Shown here one piece after another: positions 1 through 8,592 of a stretch of DNA of 64,000 nucleotides. How positions within the stretch are numbered: position 1 is the stretch's first letter; each line of letters starts with the position of its first letter. The notes beneath the pieces were generated by a model, which saw only the letters and a program-made list of their open reading frames with translations, ran no database searches and had not been told where the DNA came from. This DNA is from Sandaracinus amylolyticus (GTDB lineage: Bacteria > Myxococcota_A > Polyangia > Polyangiales > Sandaracinaceae): positions 1,178,001-1,242,000 of the forward strand of contig NZ_CP070225.1 in assembly GCF_021631985.1 (NCBI RefSeq). The letters run 5' to 3'. A program made the translations under genes and the position numbers.

Positions 1-798
<798 letters not shown>

Positions 799-869
799 GG
801 GCGGCACATGGAGCGCCCTCGTCGCCCCGGCAACGCGCGTCCGAGCTGCGGTCGAGACGCTTCGAACGA

Positions 870-898
870 TTGGCCTCGGAGACCATTTCTGCGAGACT
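870..898 (+). promoter_or_regulatory. Possible promoter of the 907 gene (TTGGCC-17-GAGACT)
   Basis: TTGGCC (870-875) is followed after 17 bp by GAGACT (893-898), whose last base is 8 nt before the GTG at 907. The -10 is a weak match. The spacing to the start codon resembles the leaderless pattern seen elsewhere in this window. Confidence 0.3.
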
Positions 899-906
899 GC
901 GCGTCG

Positions 907-1254
907 GTGAGCGAGGGCCGCGACAAGCCGGAGGGAGCCGGCGAGGGAAGCGCGACGCAGAGCAGCGAGGCACCGCGCTGGGCGGCCGACGAGCCCACGG
1001 CCATGTGGGACGAGAGCTCGCTGCGCGATCGCGGCTTCGACGACGTCGCGCAGGCACCGTCCCCCACGACGGGCCCGGCCACTGCGCCGGGGGTCGGGGG
1101 AGACGACCGAGCGACCGTGCACTCGGTGCCCTCGGCCGCACCGCGCACCGCCGCGCCGCCGCCCGCAGGTGGTCTCAGCTGGCCGATGACGGTGGCGATC
1201 GCGACGGTCGTCGCGGTGGTCGTCTACTTCGCCGTCCGCCTGCTGATGCGCTGA
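907..1254 (+). CDS. Small hydrophilic protein with one C-terminal membrane anchor
   Basis: I do not recognise a family. Reading from the GTG at 907 gives 115 residues: a charged, Ala/Pro/Gly-rich N-terminal part (with [20 protein letters not shown] near residues 22-45) and a single hydrophobic segment at the end ([21 protein letters not shown], about residues 90-111) finished by RLLMR. This is a tail-anchored layout with the soluble part probably cytoplasmic. The frame is also open further upstream, but there it is antisense to the DUF255 gene and has unrelated composition, so the GTG next to a possible promoter is preferred. No Shine-Dalgarno sequence is visible. It is followed immediately by repeat-rich non-coding DNA. 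Confidence 0.6.
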   Translation: MSEGRDKPEGAGEGSATQSSEAPRWAADEPTAMWDESSLRDRGFDDVAQAPSPTTGPATAPGVGGDDRATVHSVPSAAPRTAAPPPAGGLSWPMTVAIATVVAVVVYFAVRLLMR

Positions 1255-1339
1255 ATTCGGGACGCGACAGGAGTGCTCGCGAAGCAGCCGGCGGACGGGA
1301 GTGCCCGTCTCGGGCACGGACGAGAGCTGGCTGCGCAGC

Positions 1340-1620
1340 GAGCCGTTGAATTCGGCCGCAGAACGCGATTCTGCGGCGCCCCATCGCCTCCTGGGCGTCC
1401 AGGACGCGATTTCGCAGCGCCGAATCGCCTCCAGGACGTCCAGGACGCGATTCTCGCCCGGCGAATCGTCGGAATTACAATCTGACTGCGTGTGGGGGTT
1501 CCCCAATCGCCTCCCGGACGCGCTGGAGCCGAGTTGGCGGCGCGAAATCGCGTCCCGGGCGCGCGGCTGCCAATCGCGCTCGCCGCAGCCGGCTCTCGTG
1601 ATCGTGGACGCGTCTCTCGA
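1340..1620 (-). repeat. Interspersed repeat family R2, copy alpha
   Basis: This stretch is built of short modules such as GGCGATT, AATCGC and TCCAGGACG. It is related in reverse orientation to 63290-63560. Shared blocks include a core reading CCCACACGCAGTCA followed by TGTAATT (here on the minus strand, about 1474-1500) and an end block with GAATCGCGTTCTGCGGCCG next to GAATTC (here about 1345-1375). No convincing coding potential is seen on either strand. It lies between the tail-anchored protein gene and the 89-bp tandem repeats. Confidence 0.7.
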
Positions 1621-1624
1621 CCCC

Positions 1625-1940
1625 GCGCGCAGCTCGGGGGGTCGACAGCGAGGCGCGCAGCCCCCCGGCTCGGCAAGCCCTCACGCCCGAGATCGCAAGC
1701 GGGCGGGGCCCCGCGTGCAGCTCGGGGGGTCGACAGGGAGGGCGCGCAGCCCCCGGCTCGGCAAAACCCGCACGCCCGAGATCGCAAGCGGGCTGGGGCC
1801 CCGCGCGCAGCTCGGGGGGTCGACAGGGAGGGCGCGCAGCCCCCGGCTCGGCAAGCCCTCACGCCCGAGATCGCAAGCGGGCTGGGGCCCCGCGCGCAGC
1901 TCGGGGGGTCGACAGGGGGGGCGCGCAGCCCCCACCGGGG
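1625..1940. repeat. Tandem repeat R3, about 3.5 copies of an 89-bp unit
   Basis: The motif CAGCTCGGGGGGTCGACAG recurs at 1630, 1718, 1808 and 1897, so the period is 88-90 bp. Each unit also contains GAGGGCGCGCAGCCCCC, GGCTCGGCAA and ACGCCCGAGATCGCAAGCGG. Within a unit AGCTCGGGGG and CCCCCGGCTC form an imperfect hairpin. The array ends exactly at the stop codon of the AgmX-like gene (minus strand), so it would be its 3' untranslated region. All frames read through it only as low-complexity Arg/Pro/Ala sequence. Confidence 0.85.
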
Positions 1941-3809
1941 CTAGTTGGTGCTCTGGAACACGACCGGGAAGCTCATCTGGGTCGAGCCGCCCGACGACGG
2001 GAAGCGCCAGCGGCGCACGTTCCGCTCGATGCAGTCCGACAGGTTCCCGACGCCCACGCCGCGCGCGGTCGCCTGGGTCACCGTGCCCGAGCCGCCGATC
2101 GTGATGTCGACGTCCATGCGGGTCGTCGGCACGTCGCGCATGCCGCGGATCGCGAGCTCCCAGCAGCTCTGCAGGCCGCGCTGCTCGCGCGAGACCACCG
2201 CGCGCACCTGCGCCGGCTCGAGGCCCTCGCCGCTGCCGCCACCGCCGCCCGCACTGCGCTCGGTCGTGGTCGGGCGCGGCGCGATCGGCGCGACCCCCGT
2301 CGACGTGCCCTCGTCCGCGAACCGCGCGAACGCCGGATCGAGCGCCTTCGTCGGCGCGGTCGTGGGCGCGGGTGCCGCGGGCGCGGTCGTGGTGGTGCCC
2401 GCGCTCCCGCCGCGACGGCCGGTGCGCGGCGTCTCGGCCGGCTCCTCGGGCGTCGGCGCGGGCGGCGTCTCGGTCGTGGGCGCCTCCGCGGCGGGCGGCG
2501 GGGTCGGGACCTCGACCTCGGCCTCGCGCGGCTGCTGCGGCTGGGTCGCGACCGGCGGGGTCGTCACCGCGACCGTCGGCGCCGTCGTCTCGCCGGGCAC
2601 CAGCCGAGGCGCGATGATCAGCGCCATCACGACGCCGAAGCCGAGCGCGCCGGCGATGCCCATCCACGCGCCGACCGGCATGCCACGGCGCTCCGGCTCG
2701 CGGCGCGCCTCGGCGACCGACGTCGGCGCGCTCTTCACGACGGGTGCCGCGACCGCCGGTGCGATCGGCACCGAGCGCGGTGCGGCGATCGGCGCGCTGG
2801 GGAAGGGATCGGGCAGCGCTTCGTCGAGCTCGACCGCCGCGGGCGGCGGGACCGACTTCGCCTTCGCGGGCGCGGGCGCCACCGAGGGCGCCATCAGCTG
2901 CGCTTCGTCCGCGAGATCGAGCGAGCTCGCGACGCGCGTCGGCTCGCCGTCGAGATCGTCGAAGCCCTCGTCGTCGAGCGCCGGGGCCGCCGACGCGCCG
3001 AGGCGCCCACCGATCGGCACCACGTTCGAGGTGCGCGCGGCCGCCGCGGTCGACGGCGCCGAGCGCGTCGCCGCCGAGCTCGTGCTCGACGCGGTGGCGG
3101 GACGAGCCGTGCCGGGGCGCGATGCGGTCGCACCGCCCGGCCTCGCCGAGGGCGCGCCCGGACGCGCGGGGGCCGGCGGCTTCGCGGGCGGCATCGTCGG
3201 CGGACGCGCCTCGCTCTTGCGCAGCAGCGCGGCGAGCTCGGGGATGTCCTTCAGCGGGCGCCAGTCGTCGAAGCCCTCGCGCCACGCGAGCGACTCGCCG
3301 GTGACCGCGCCGGTGGAGATCTTCCGCGAGATCTCCTCGCGTCGCATGGGGCCGACCGGGACGTCGTTGATCGCGACGTGCCACTGATCGAGCGCCGTCG
3401 TGCGCGGGGCCTCGGGCGTGAGCGAGGGCGGGCCCGCCGCGACGCTGCGGCGGAAGTCCGCGCCGAGCGCCGAGCGGGGCGCCGCGGCAGGGCGCGTGGG
3501 AGCGGGGCCGACGTGCGATCCACCGCGCTGGGGGCGACGCGCGCCCGCGGTCGGGTTGAGCAGGCCGGACCCACCGCGACTGGTGGCCGCCGGCGCGGGG
3601 CGCGCGGCGCCGGGACGGCTCGTGCCCGCGGTCGGCGCGACCGAGGCGCCGGGCTTCGCGTCCGGAGAAGACGTCTCGTCGATCGCCTGATCCGCGCGCA
3701 GCACGATGCTGTTGCCGCAGCGACGGCAATCCATCTTCAGCGTGCGACCGGCGACCTTCTCGTCGGCGATCTGATACTTCGCCTTGCAGTTGGGGCAGAG
3801 GAACTTCAT
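1941..3809 (-). CDS. AgmX/PglI-like protein: zinc ribbon, GYF_2 domain, TM segment, TonB-like C-terminal domain
   Basis: 622 residues. The N-terminus is an MJ0042-type zinc ribbon with Cys pairs CPNC (5-8) and CRRC (28-31). A GYF_2-like domain follows at about 143-195 (DQWHVAINDVPVGPM ... SLAWREGFDDWRPL), set in long Ala/Pro-rich linkers. A single membrane segment lies at about 376-402 (GIAGALGFGVVMALIIA). The last 95 residues (EGLEPAQVRAVVSREQRGLQSC ... CIERNVRRWRFPSS) match the C-terminal domain of AgmX/PglI gliding-motility proteins and TonB-like energy transducers. In myxobacteria such proteins span the inner membrane and are linked to gliding or envelope machinery; that role here is inferred from domains only. 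SD-like GGAG lies upstream of ATG 3809. The gene follows the 3880-5403 regulator with 70 bp between. Confidence 0.85.
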   Translation of the reverse strand: MKFLCPNCKAKYQIADEKVAGRTLKMDCRRCGNSIVLRADQAIDETSSPDAKPGASVAPTAGTSRPGAARPAPAATSRGGSGLLNPTAGARRPQRGGSHVGPAPTRPAAAPRSALGADFRRSVAAGPPSLTPEAPRTTALDQWHVAINDVPVGPMRREEISRKISTGAVTGESLAWREGFDDWRPLKDIPELAALLRKSEARPPTMPPAKPPAPARPGAPSARPGGATASRPGTARPATASSTSSAATRSAPSTAAAARTSNVVPIGGRLGASAAPALDDEGFDDLDGEPTRVASSLDLADEAQLMAPSVAPAPAKAKSVPPPAAVELDEALPDPFPSAPIAAPRSVPIAPAVAAPVVKSAPTSVAEARREPERRGMPVGAWMGIAGALGFGVVMALIIAPRLVPGETTAPTVAVTTPPVATQPQQPREAEVEVPTPPPAAEAPTTETPPAPTPEEPAETPRTGRRGGSAGTTTTAPAAPAPTTAPTKALDPAFARFADEGTSTGVAPIAPRPTTTERSAGGGGGSGEGLEPAQVRAVVSREQRGLQSCWELAIRGMRDVPTTRMDVDITIGGSGTVTQATARGVGVGNLSDCIERNVRRWRFPSSGGSTQMSFPVVFQSTN

Positions 3810-3879
3810 CCGAAATGCGCTCCACCGTGCGAGAGGGCGGGTCGACGGAAGAAAGAGTGCGAGCGGGTCAACGGGGCCG

Positions 3880-5403
3880 TTAGAGCAGGCTCATCAGGTG
3901 TTCTTTGATCCCGCGCTTGGTCTCCTCGTCGGGGGCGCTGCCGATCGCGCGCTCCCAGATCTCGATCGCGCGGTGCTTGAAGCCTGCTCGTTGGTAGAGG
4001 ACCGCGAGGTTCTTCAGGGCTGCGAAGTTGCGCGGCGCGAGGTCCACCGCGGTCTCCATCTCGTGGATGGCCTCGAACAGATTGTCGCGCCGACCGTACA
4101 GCAATCCGAGGTGGTAGTGGAGGCGGAAGGAAAGCGGGTCGATCCCCACACCTCTGCGCAAGTGTGCGATGGCGTCGTCGATGTTCCCGGCTTTGTATGC
4201 CTCGATGCCCGACGTCAGCGCGTCGGACGCTTGTGACGAGAGCTCTTCGTCTTCGTCGCGCTCGCCGGTGTGGCCTTCCAGCGCGCGCTCGATCGCCTGC
4301 GTGACGTCGGAGATCTTGAACGGCTTCTCGAGGAACACCTGGACGCCGTACGACTCGCGCAAGTCCTCGGCGAAGCGCCATCCGCGATAGATGGCGCTCA
4401 GCATGATGATCGGGATGTGCCCGTACTTCTGGCTGCCCTTGATGCGACGGCAGATGTCGAAGCCGTGGATCTCGGGGAGCATCGCATCGAGCAGGATCAG
4501 ATCGGGCACGTGCTCGCGCACCATCTGCAGCGCGTCGCTGCCCTTCGCGGCCTCGAGCACCTGATAGCCGCGCTCCTGCAGCACGCGGCGGAGCATGCGG
4601 CGGATGTCGTCCTCGTCGTCGACGACGAGCACGCGCTTCACGCGATCGGGGGCGCGCAGCGCGCTCGCGATCTCTTCCTTCGGCAGCGGGCCGACGCGCG
4701 AGTCGAACACCGGATCGAGCGTCGGCAGGCGCCGCTCGGTGGGTCGCGTGCCCGGCTGGGTGCCGGGGCGCGTGCCCGCGTTCGTGATGCGCCGCGGCGG
4801 AGGCACGCCGGGCGGGGTCGCCTGCGCGTCGAGATCGTCGCTGCCGATCACCGCGCGTGCGCGCGCTCGAAGCGGCGGCGGTGCGGCGCTGCGGATGCCC
4901 AGCGACTCGAGGTACTCCGCGGGCGCGTTGGGCCCGACGTAGTGCGGCTCGCCGCGATCGAGCTGCTGGTACGCGGCGTCGATCACCTCCGCGAGATGAT
5001 CGTGCAGCGCGACGTACGGATGGACGGTGCGCCCGGTGACGAACTCGATCTCGTCGATGACGCGCCGATCGTCGGGGTCGGCCATCGCGAGGAAGATCTC
5101 CTCGTCCTTCACGGAGAAGGGCAGGATGAGCGACTGCCGCGCGACGTCGATCGGGACGAGCCGCAGGTTCTGCGTCGGCACGACGACCTGCGAGAGATCG
5201 ATGCCCGGCACGCCGTGCTGCTCGCTCAGCGCGCGCAGCAGATCGACCTCTTCGAGCTTGCCCGATCGCATCGCGGCCGACGCGAGGCGTGTACCCGGGC
5301 TTCGACGTTGCTGATCGAGCAGATCGTCGAGCTCACCGGGCGTCACGAGCTTCTGCTTGAGGAGGATCTTCCCCAGCTGCTTCTTGTCGCCCGGGCCGGC
5401 CAT
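3880..5403 (-). CDS. MshEN (GspE N-terminal)-REC-TPR response regulator
   Basis: 507 residues. Residues 1-150 resemble the N-terminal domain of type II secretion/pilus ATPases (KKQLGKILLKQKLVTPGELDDLL, LPFSVKDEEIFLAMADPDD, VTGRTVHPYVALHDHL), a module that can bind cyclic di-GMP in MshE-type proteins. A Pro/Arg linker leads to a receiver domain starting at VKRVLVVDDEDDIRRML; the phosphoacceptor is Asp306 (LILLDAMLPEIHGFD), and the conserved Lys is in VFLEKPF. The C-terminus has about three TPR helices pairs (EAYKAGNIDDAIAHLRRGVGI, FEAIHEMETAVDLAPRN, HRAIEIWERAI). There is no DNA-binding or enzymatic output domain, so signalling is probably by protein contact. The partner kinase is not in the window. 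Confidence 0.88.
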   Translation of the reverse strand: MAGPGDKKQLGKILLKQKLVTPGELDDLLDQQRRSPGTRLASAAMRSGKLEEVDLLRALSEQHGVPGIDLSQVVVPTQNLRLVPIDVARQSLILPFSVKDEEIFLAMADPDDRRVIDEIEFVTGRTVHPYVALHDHLAEVIDAAYQQLDRGEPHYVGPNAPAEYLESLGIRSAAPPPLRARARAVIGSDDLDAQATPPGVPPPRRITNAGTRPGTQPGTRPTERRLPTLDPVFDSRVGPLPKEEIASALRAPDRVKRVLVVDDEDDIRRMLRRVLQERGYQVLEAAKGSDALQMVREHVPDLILLDAMLPEIHGFDICRRIKGSQKYGHIPIIMLSAIYRGWRFAEDLRESYGVQVFLEKPFKISDVTQAIERALEGHTGERDEDEELSSQASDALTSGIEAYKAGNIDDAIAHLRRGVGIDPLSFRLHYHLGLLYGRRDNLFEAIHEMETAVDLAPRNFAALKNLAVLYQRAGFKHRAIEIWERAIGSAPDEETKRGIKEHLMSLL

Positions 5404-5461
5404 TCAGCGAGTCACGGATCCTACGCGAGGTCCGGTCTCGCCGTAAACGAGGAACGCAGCC

Positions 5462-5938
5462 TTACAGCCCGGATACGATCCGGTATTCGCCGTTCTCGCG
5501 CACCAGCTCGAGGCGATTGTCCGCGAGGCGCCGCGCCCAGCGCTCGCCCTCGGCGGTCTGGACCTTGAAGCGACCGGTGTAGGTGAAGTCGACGACCACA
5601 CGATCGCTGCGGAACGTGACGCGGCGATAGCGCATCTCGTAGCGCACCTCGATCACGTCCTCCGCGAGACGCGCGACGCGCTCCTGGAGCAGGCCGTAGT
5701 CGATGTCGTCCTCGGTCGTCGGCGTGCCGTTGTCGTCGTAGTAGCTCTCGGACACGAGGCGCAGGATCTGCCCGGGATTCCGGGCCTCCATCGCGTGCCG
5801 GTACTGCTCGACGAACTCGACGACCTCACGGTTGTCGTCGGTGTCCTCGACGTCGGTGTTCGGGATCATCCGCGCGGCGCAGCCCGAGGAGGCCACGGCG
5901 AGCAGGGACATCAGGGCGAGTGGACGCATCGATCGCAT
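5462..5938 (-). CDS. Putative lipoprotein of 158 residues, NTF2-like
   Basis: The first 20 residues form a lipoprotein signal peptide with lipobox ASSGC (Cys20). The mature part is short and mixed alpha/beta: VVEFVEQYRHAMEARNPGQIL followed by strands such as EVRYEMRYRRVTF and DRVVVDFTYTGRFKV, and a closing ENGEYRIVSGL. This pattern (helix, then repeated antiparallel strands ending with a 'W/YRIVSG' strand) is typical of SnoaL/NTF2-like folds, an inference from pattern only. It sits between the MshEN/REC regulator and the flavodoxin on the same strand with short gaps. The start could also be the internal Met4. Confidence 0.75.
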   Translation of the reverse strand: MRSMRPLALMSLLAVASSGCAARMIPNTDVEDTDDNREVVEFVEQYRHAMEARNPGQILRLVSESYYDDNGTPTTEDDIDYGLLQERVARLAEDVIEVRYEMRYRRVTFRSDRVVVDFTYTGRFKVQTAEGERWARRLADNRLELVRENGEYRIVSGL

Positions 5939-6010
5939 GAGCGGATGGACGCCGAACGGGCGCGCGGGCCGAAGGTATTCCGCGAGCGCGCCCGGGGCCA
6001 GTCTCGTGCT

Positions 6011-6457
6011 CTAGAACTGCATGATCCAGCCGCGCACCCAATCGGCGGCGTCCTGGTCGGGGCAGGGATTGTCGGTCGCGTCGAGCTCGAGGCGATCGCC
6101 GATGCGGTGGGCGCCGAGCTCGGTCAGCAGCGCGTCCCACTTCTTCGGGCCGCCGAGGAAGCTGTCCTTGTAGTTGCGATCGCCGAGGCCCACGAGGCCG
6201 TAGCGCACGCGCGAGAGATCGGGGCGCTGATCGCGGAGCTCGTCGAAGAAGGGCTCGATGTTCTGCGGGATGTCGCCGATGCCGGTGCTCGACGTGATCA
6301 CGAGCACGATCGATCGGGCGGCGAGATCCGCGTCGGCGAGGCCGCCCTCCTTGAAGATCGCGGTCTCGTGGCCGAGCGCGTCGAGGGTGTCCTTCACCAC
6401 GTCCGCGACCATCTCGGCGTTGCCCGACTCGCTCCCCACGATCATGAAGATCTTCAC
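6011..6457 (-). CDS. Flavodoxin (MioC-like)
   Basis: 148 residues, the size of short-chain flavodoxins. The phosphate-binding loop is VGSESGNAEMVAD (residues 7-19), and the flavin-contacting loops are visible in VITSSTGIGDIPQN (about 53-66) and VGLGDRNYKD. The C-terminal DNPCPDQDAADWVRGW completes the fold. It should be an FMN-binding one-electron carrier in the cytoplasm; its reductase and client enzyme are not encoded nearby. The start codon is GTG at 6457; a weak CATCAT box lies 9 nt upstream. It is divergent from the biotin-carrier gene at 6593. Confidence 0.9.
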   Translation of the reverse strand: MKIFMIVGSESGNAEMVADVVKDTLDALGHETAIFKEGGLADADLAARSIVLVITSSTGIGDIPQNIEPFFDELRDQRPDLSRVRYGLVGLGDRNYKDSFLGGPKKWDALLTELGAHRIGDRLELDATDNPCPDQDAADWVRGWIMQF

Positions 6458-6553
6458 GGCGGCCGATGATGGGGTAGCCGCGAGATCGTCTCAAGGACCG
6501 ATCGTGATCGGCGTCACTCGCGACGGCATCACGTGCATGGGACGATCGGACGC

Positions 6554-6582
6554 TTGAGCGACGCGCACGCGGAGAGTAGGGT
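6554..6582 (+). promoter_or_regulatory. Promoter of the biotin-carrier gene (TTGAGC-17-TAGGGT)
   Basis: TTGAGC at 6554-6559, a 17-bp spacer and TAGGGT at 6577-6582. The -10 ends 10 nt before ATG 6593, so the transcript would start at about the start codon (leaderless). No Shine-Dalgarno sequence is present. Confidence 0.55.
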
Positions 6583-6592
6583 CCGCGCCGCG

Positions 6593-7090
6593 ATGAAGTA
6601 CCGGGTCACGATCGACGGGCGTGAGCGCGAGGTGGACGTGACCATCGCGCCGAGCGGAGCCATCGCGGTCACGCTCGACGGTGCGAAGGTCGACGCCGAG
6701 GTGCGGCCGGTGCCGGGCGGCGTGAGCGTGCGTCTCGGGACGCGCGTGCACGACGTGATCGTGGCGAGCGCGGGCGGCGACGAGGTGCAGCTCGCGGCGG
6801 GCGCGGCGCGCGCGGTGGCGCAGGTGCTGAGCGAGCGTGCGCGCGCGGATCGCAAGCGCGCGGGCGGCGGAGCGAGCGCAAAGGAGCTGCGCGCGCCGAT
6901 GCCGGGCCGTGTGGTGCGCGTGCTCTGCGCGGCGGGCGAGAGCGTGACGGCGGGTCAGGCGCTCGTCGTCGTCGAGGCGATGAAGATGGAGAACGAGCTC
7001 CGCGCGCCGGGCGACGCGACGATCGCGCAGGTGCACGTGAGCGAGGGCGCGAGCGTCGAGGGACGCGCGCTGCTCGTGACGTTCGGCTGA
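6593..7090 (+). CDS. Biotin carboxyl carrier (biotin/lipoyl attachment) protein
   Basis: 165 residues. The C-terminal 75 residues are a biotinyl domain (LRAPMPGRVVRVLCAAGESVTAGQAL) with the canonical biotinylation site EAMKMEN (Lys about 132). The N-terminal part (YRVTIDGREREVDVTIAP) resembles the beta-sheet region found upstream of the biotin domain in acyl-CoA carboxylase carrier subunits. It would present biotin to a carboxylase of the acetyl-/propionyl-CoA or pyruvate type; no biotin carboxylase or carboxyltransferase is encoded in this window, so the enzyme is probably assembled from a distant locus. ATG 6593 is chosen because it begins the YRVTIDG strand and lies just past a promoter. 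It converges with the NtrC-type gene. Confidence 0.9.
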   Translation: MKYRVTIDGREREVDVTIAPSGAIAVTLDGAKVDAEVRPVPGGVSVRLGTRVHDVIVASAGGDEVQLAAGAARAVAQVLSERARADRKRAGGGASAKELRAPMPGRVVRVLCAAGESVTAGQALVVVEAMKMENELRAPGDATIAQVHVSEGASVEGRALLVTFG

Positions 7091-7096
7091 GCGCGC

Positions 7097-8458
7097 TCAG
7101 CGGATGCCGTAGTCCTTGATCTTGTAGAGCAAGGCGCGATGGCTGATCTCGAGCAGCCTCGCTGCCGCCGTGCGGTTGCCGCCGGTCTGCTCGAGCGCGC
7201 GACGGATCAGCGTCTCTTCCATCCAGCGCGCGGTCTTCTTGATCGAGAGCTCGTCGCTCGCGAGCGCGACCAGGCGCGCGTCTTCCTTCCGCTTCACGCG
7301 CTCCGGGAGATCGACCTCGCCGATCACGTCGCGCTCGGCGAGCACCATCGCGCGCTCCACGACGTTCTCGAGCTCGCGCACGTTGCCCGGCCAGTGGTAC
7401 GCGAGCAGCAGCTTGCGCGTGGCGTCGTCGACGCCGCGCACGCGCGTGCCGAGCCGCGTGTTGTTGCGCGCGACGAAGTGATCGACGAGCAGCGGCACGT
7501 CGTCCTTGCGATCGCGCAGCGGAGGCACGGTGAGCGGCAGCACGTTGAGGCGGTAGAAGAGGTCCTCGCGGAACGTGCCCTCGCGCACCTCGCTCTCGAG
7601 ATCGCGGACCGTCGCTGCGACGACGCGCACGTCGACCTTGCGATCCTTGGTCTCGCCGACGCGCCGCAGCGTTCCTTCCTGCAGCACGCGCAGCAGCTTC
7701 ACCTGGAGCGCGAGCGGGAGCTCGCCGATCTCGTCGAGGAAGATCGTGCCCTCGTGCGCGGCCTCGAAGAGGCCGGTCTTGTCGCTCGTCGCGTCGGTGA
7801 ACGCGCCGCGCTTGTGCCCGAAGAGCTCGCTCTCGAGCAGCGACTCCGGGATCGCGCCGCAGTTCACCGCGACGAAGGGCTTGCTCTTGCGCGGACCACG
7901 ATCGTGCAGCGCGCGCGCGACGAGCTCCTTGCCGGTGCCGCTCTCGCCCTGGATGAGCACCGTCGTCGCGACCTCGGCCGCACGATCGACGACGCGGAAG
8001 ACGCGCTGCATCGCCTCGCTGCGGCCGATCATCGTCTCGAAGCGCGCGCCCTCCGCGCGCTCTGCGCGCAACGCTTGGTTCTCGCGACGCAGCTGCTCGC
8101 GCTCCTCCGCCTTGCGCAGCGCGAGCAGCACCTCGTCCTGCTTGAACGGCTTGCTCACGTAGTCGTACGCGCCGGCCTTCATCGCCTCGATCGCGAGATC
8201 GACCGAGCCGAACGCGCTCATCACGATCACGACCGCGTCCGCGCCGCGGCGCTTGAGCTCCTTCGTGAGCTCGATGCCGCTCATGCCGCCCATGCGCACG
8301 TCGGCGATCACGAAGTCGGGCGCGCTCTTCTCGATCGTCTCGAGCGCCTGCTCGGCGCTCGCGCACGTCTCCACCTCGTAGCCGTGCTTGCGCAGCATCG
8401 TGCGAAGCACGAGCCGCAGGTTCTCCTCGTCGTCGACGACCAGGACGCGCGCGCTCAT
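7097..8458 (-). CDS. Sigma-54-dependent response regulator (NtrC family)
   Basis: 453 residues in the order REC - AAA+ - Fis HTH. The receiver has the acidic pair D9/D10, phosphoacceptor D53 (FVIADVRMGG) and the conserved Lys in YVSKPF. The central domain has Walker A GESGTGKE, GTIFLDEIGELP as Walker B, and the arginine-rich finger region REDLFYRLNVLPL. The sigma-54 contact loop reads GAFTDA rather than GAFTGA. The C-terminus is a Fis-type helix-turn-helix (GGNRTAAARLLEISHRALLYKIKDYGI). It activates sigma-54 promoters on phosphorylation; no cognate histidine kinase adjoins it. It is divergent from the first vWA lipoprotein. A TATGCT box lies 8 nt upstream of the start. Confidence 0.95.
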   Translation of the reverse strand: MSARVLVVDDEENLRLVLRTMLRKHGYEVETCASAEQALETIEKSAPDFVIADVRMGGMSGIELTKELKRRGADAVVIVMSAFGSVDLAIEAMKAGAYDYVSKPFKQDEVLLALRKAEEREQLRRENQALRAERAEGARFETMIGRSEAMQRVFRVVDRAAEVATTVLIQGESGTGKELVARALHDRGPRKSKPFVAVNCGAIPESLLESELFGHKRGAFTDATSDKTGLFEAAHEGTIFLDEIGELPLALQVKLLRVLQEGTLRRVGETKDRKVDVRVVAATVRDLESEVREGTFREDLFYRLNVLPLTVPPLRDRKDDVPLLVDHFVARNNTRLGTRVRGVDDATRKLLLAYHWPGNVRELENVVERAMVLAERDVIGEVDLPERVKRKEDARLVALASDELSIKKTARWMEETLIRRALEQTGGNRTAAARLLEISHRALLYKIKDYGIR

Positions 8459-8466
8459 CCGCGAGC

Positions 8467-8472
8467 AGCATA
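8467..8472 (-). promoter_or_regulatory. -10 box (TATGCT) 8 nt before the NtrC-type gene
   Basis: Minus-strand TATGCT occupies 8472-8467 and the ATG is at 8458. No good -35 is visible 17 bp upstream. Spacing fits the leaderless pattern. Confidence 0.4.
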
Positions 8473-8592
8473 GTCCAACCGCGCGTTGGAAACCCCGGCG
8501 CGGAGCGACGACGCAGCACGACGACGGCGAGGTCGCGCGAGAGCTGCGACCGGGGCGCGGCTGCGCGACGCCGATCGTCGGGAGGTGGAGCG

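Noticed and set aside
1224-1862. Repeat-containing minus-strand frame ([19 protein letters not shown]...) as a gene
   Set aside because: It is a translation of the 89-bp tandem repeats, whose period (88-90 bp) is not constantly a multiple of three, and no start or homologue pattern is visible.
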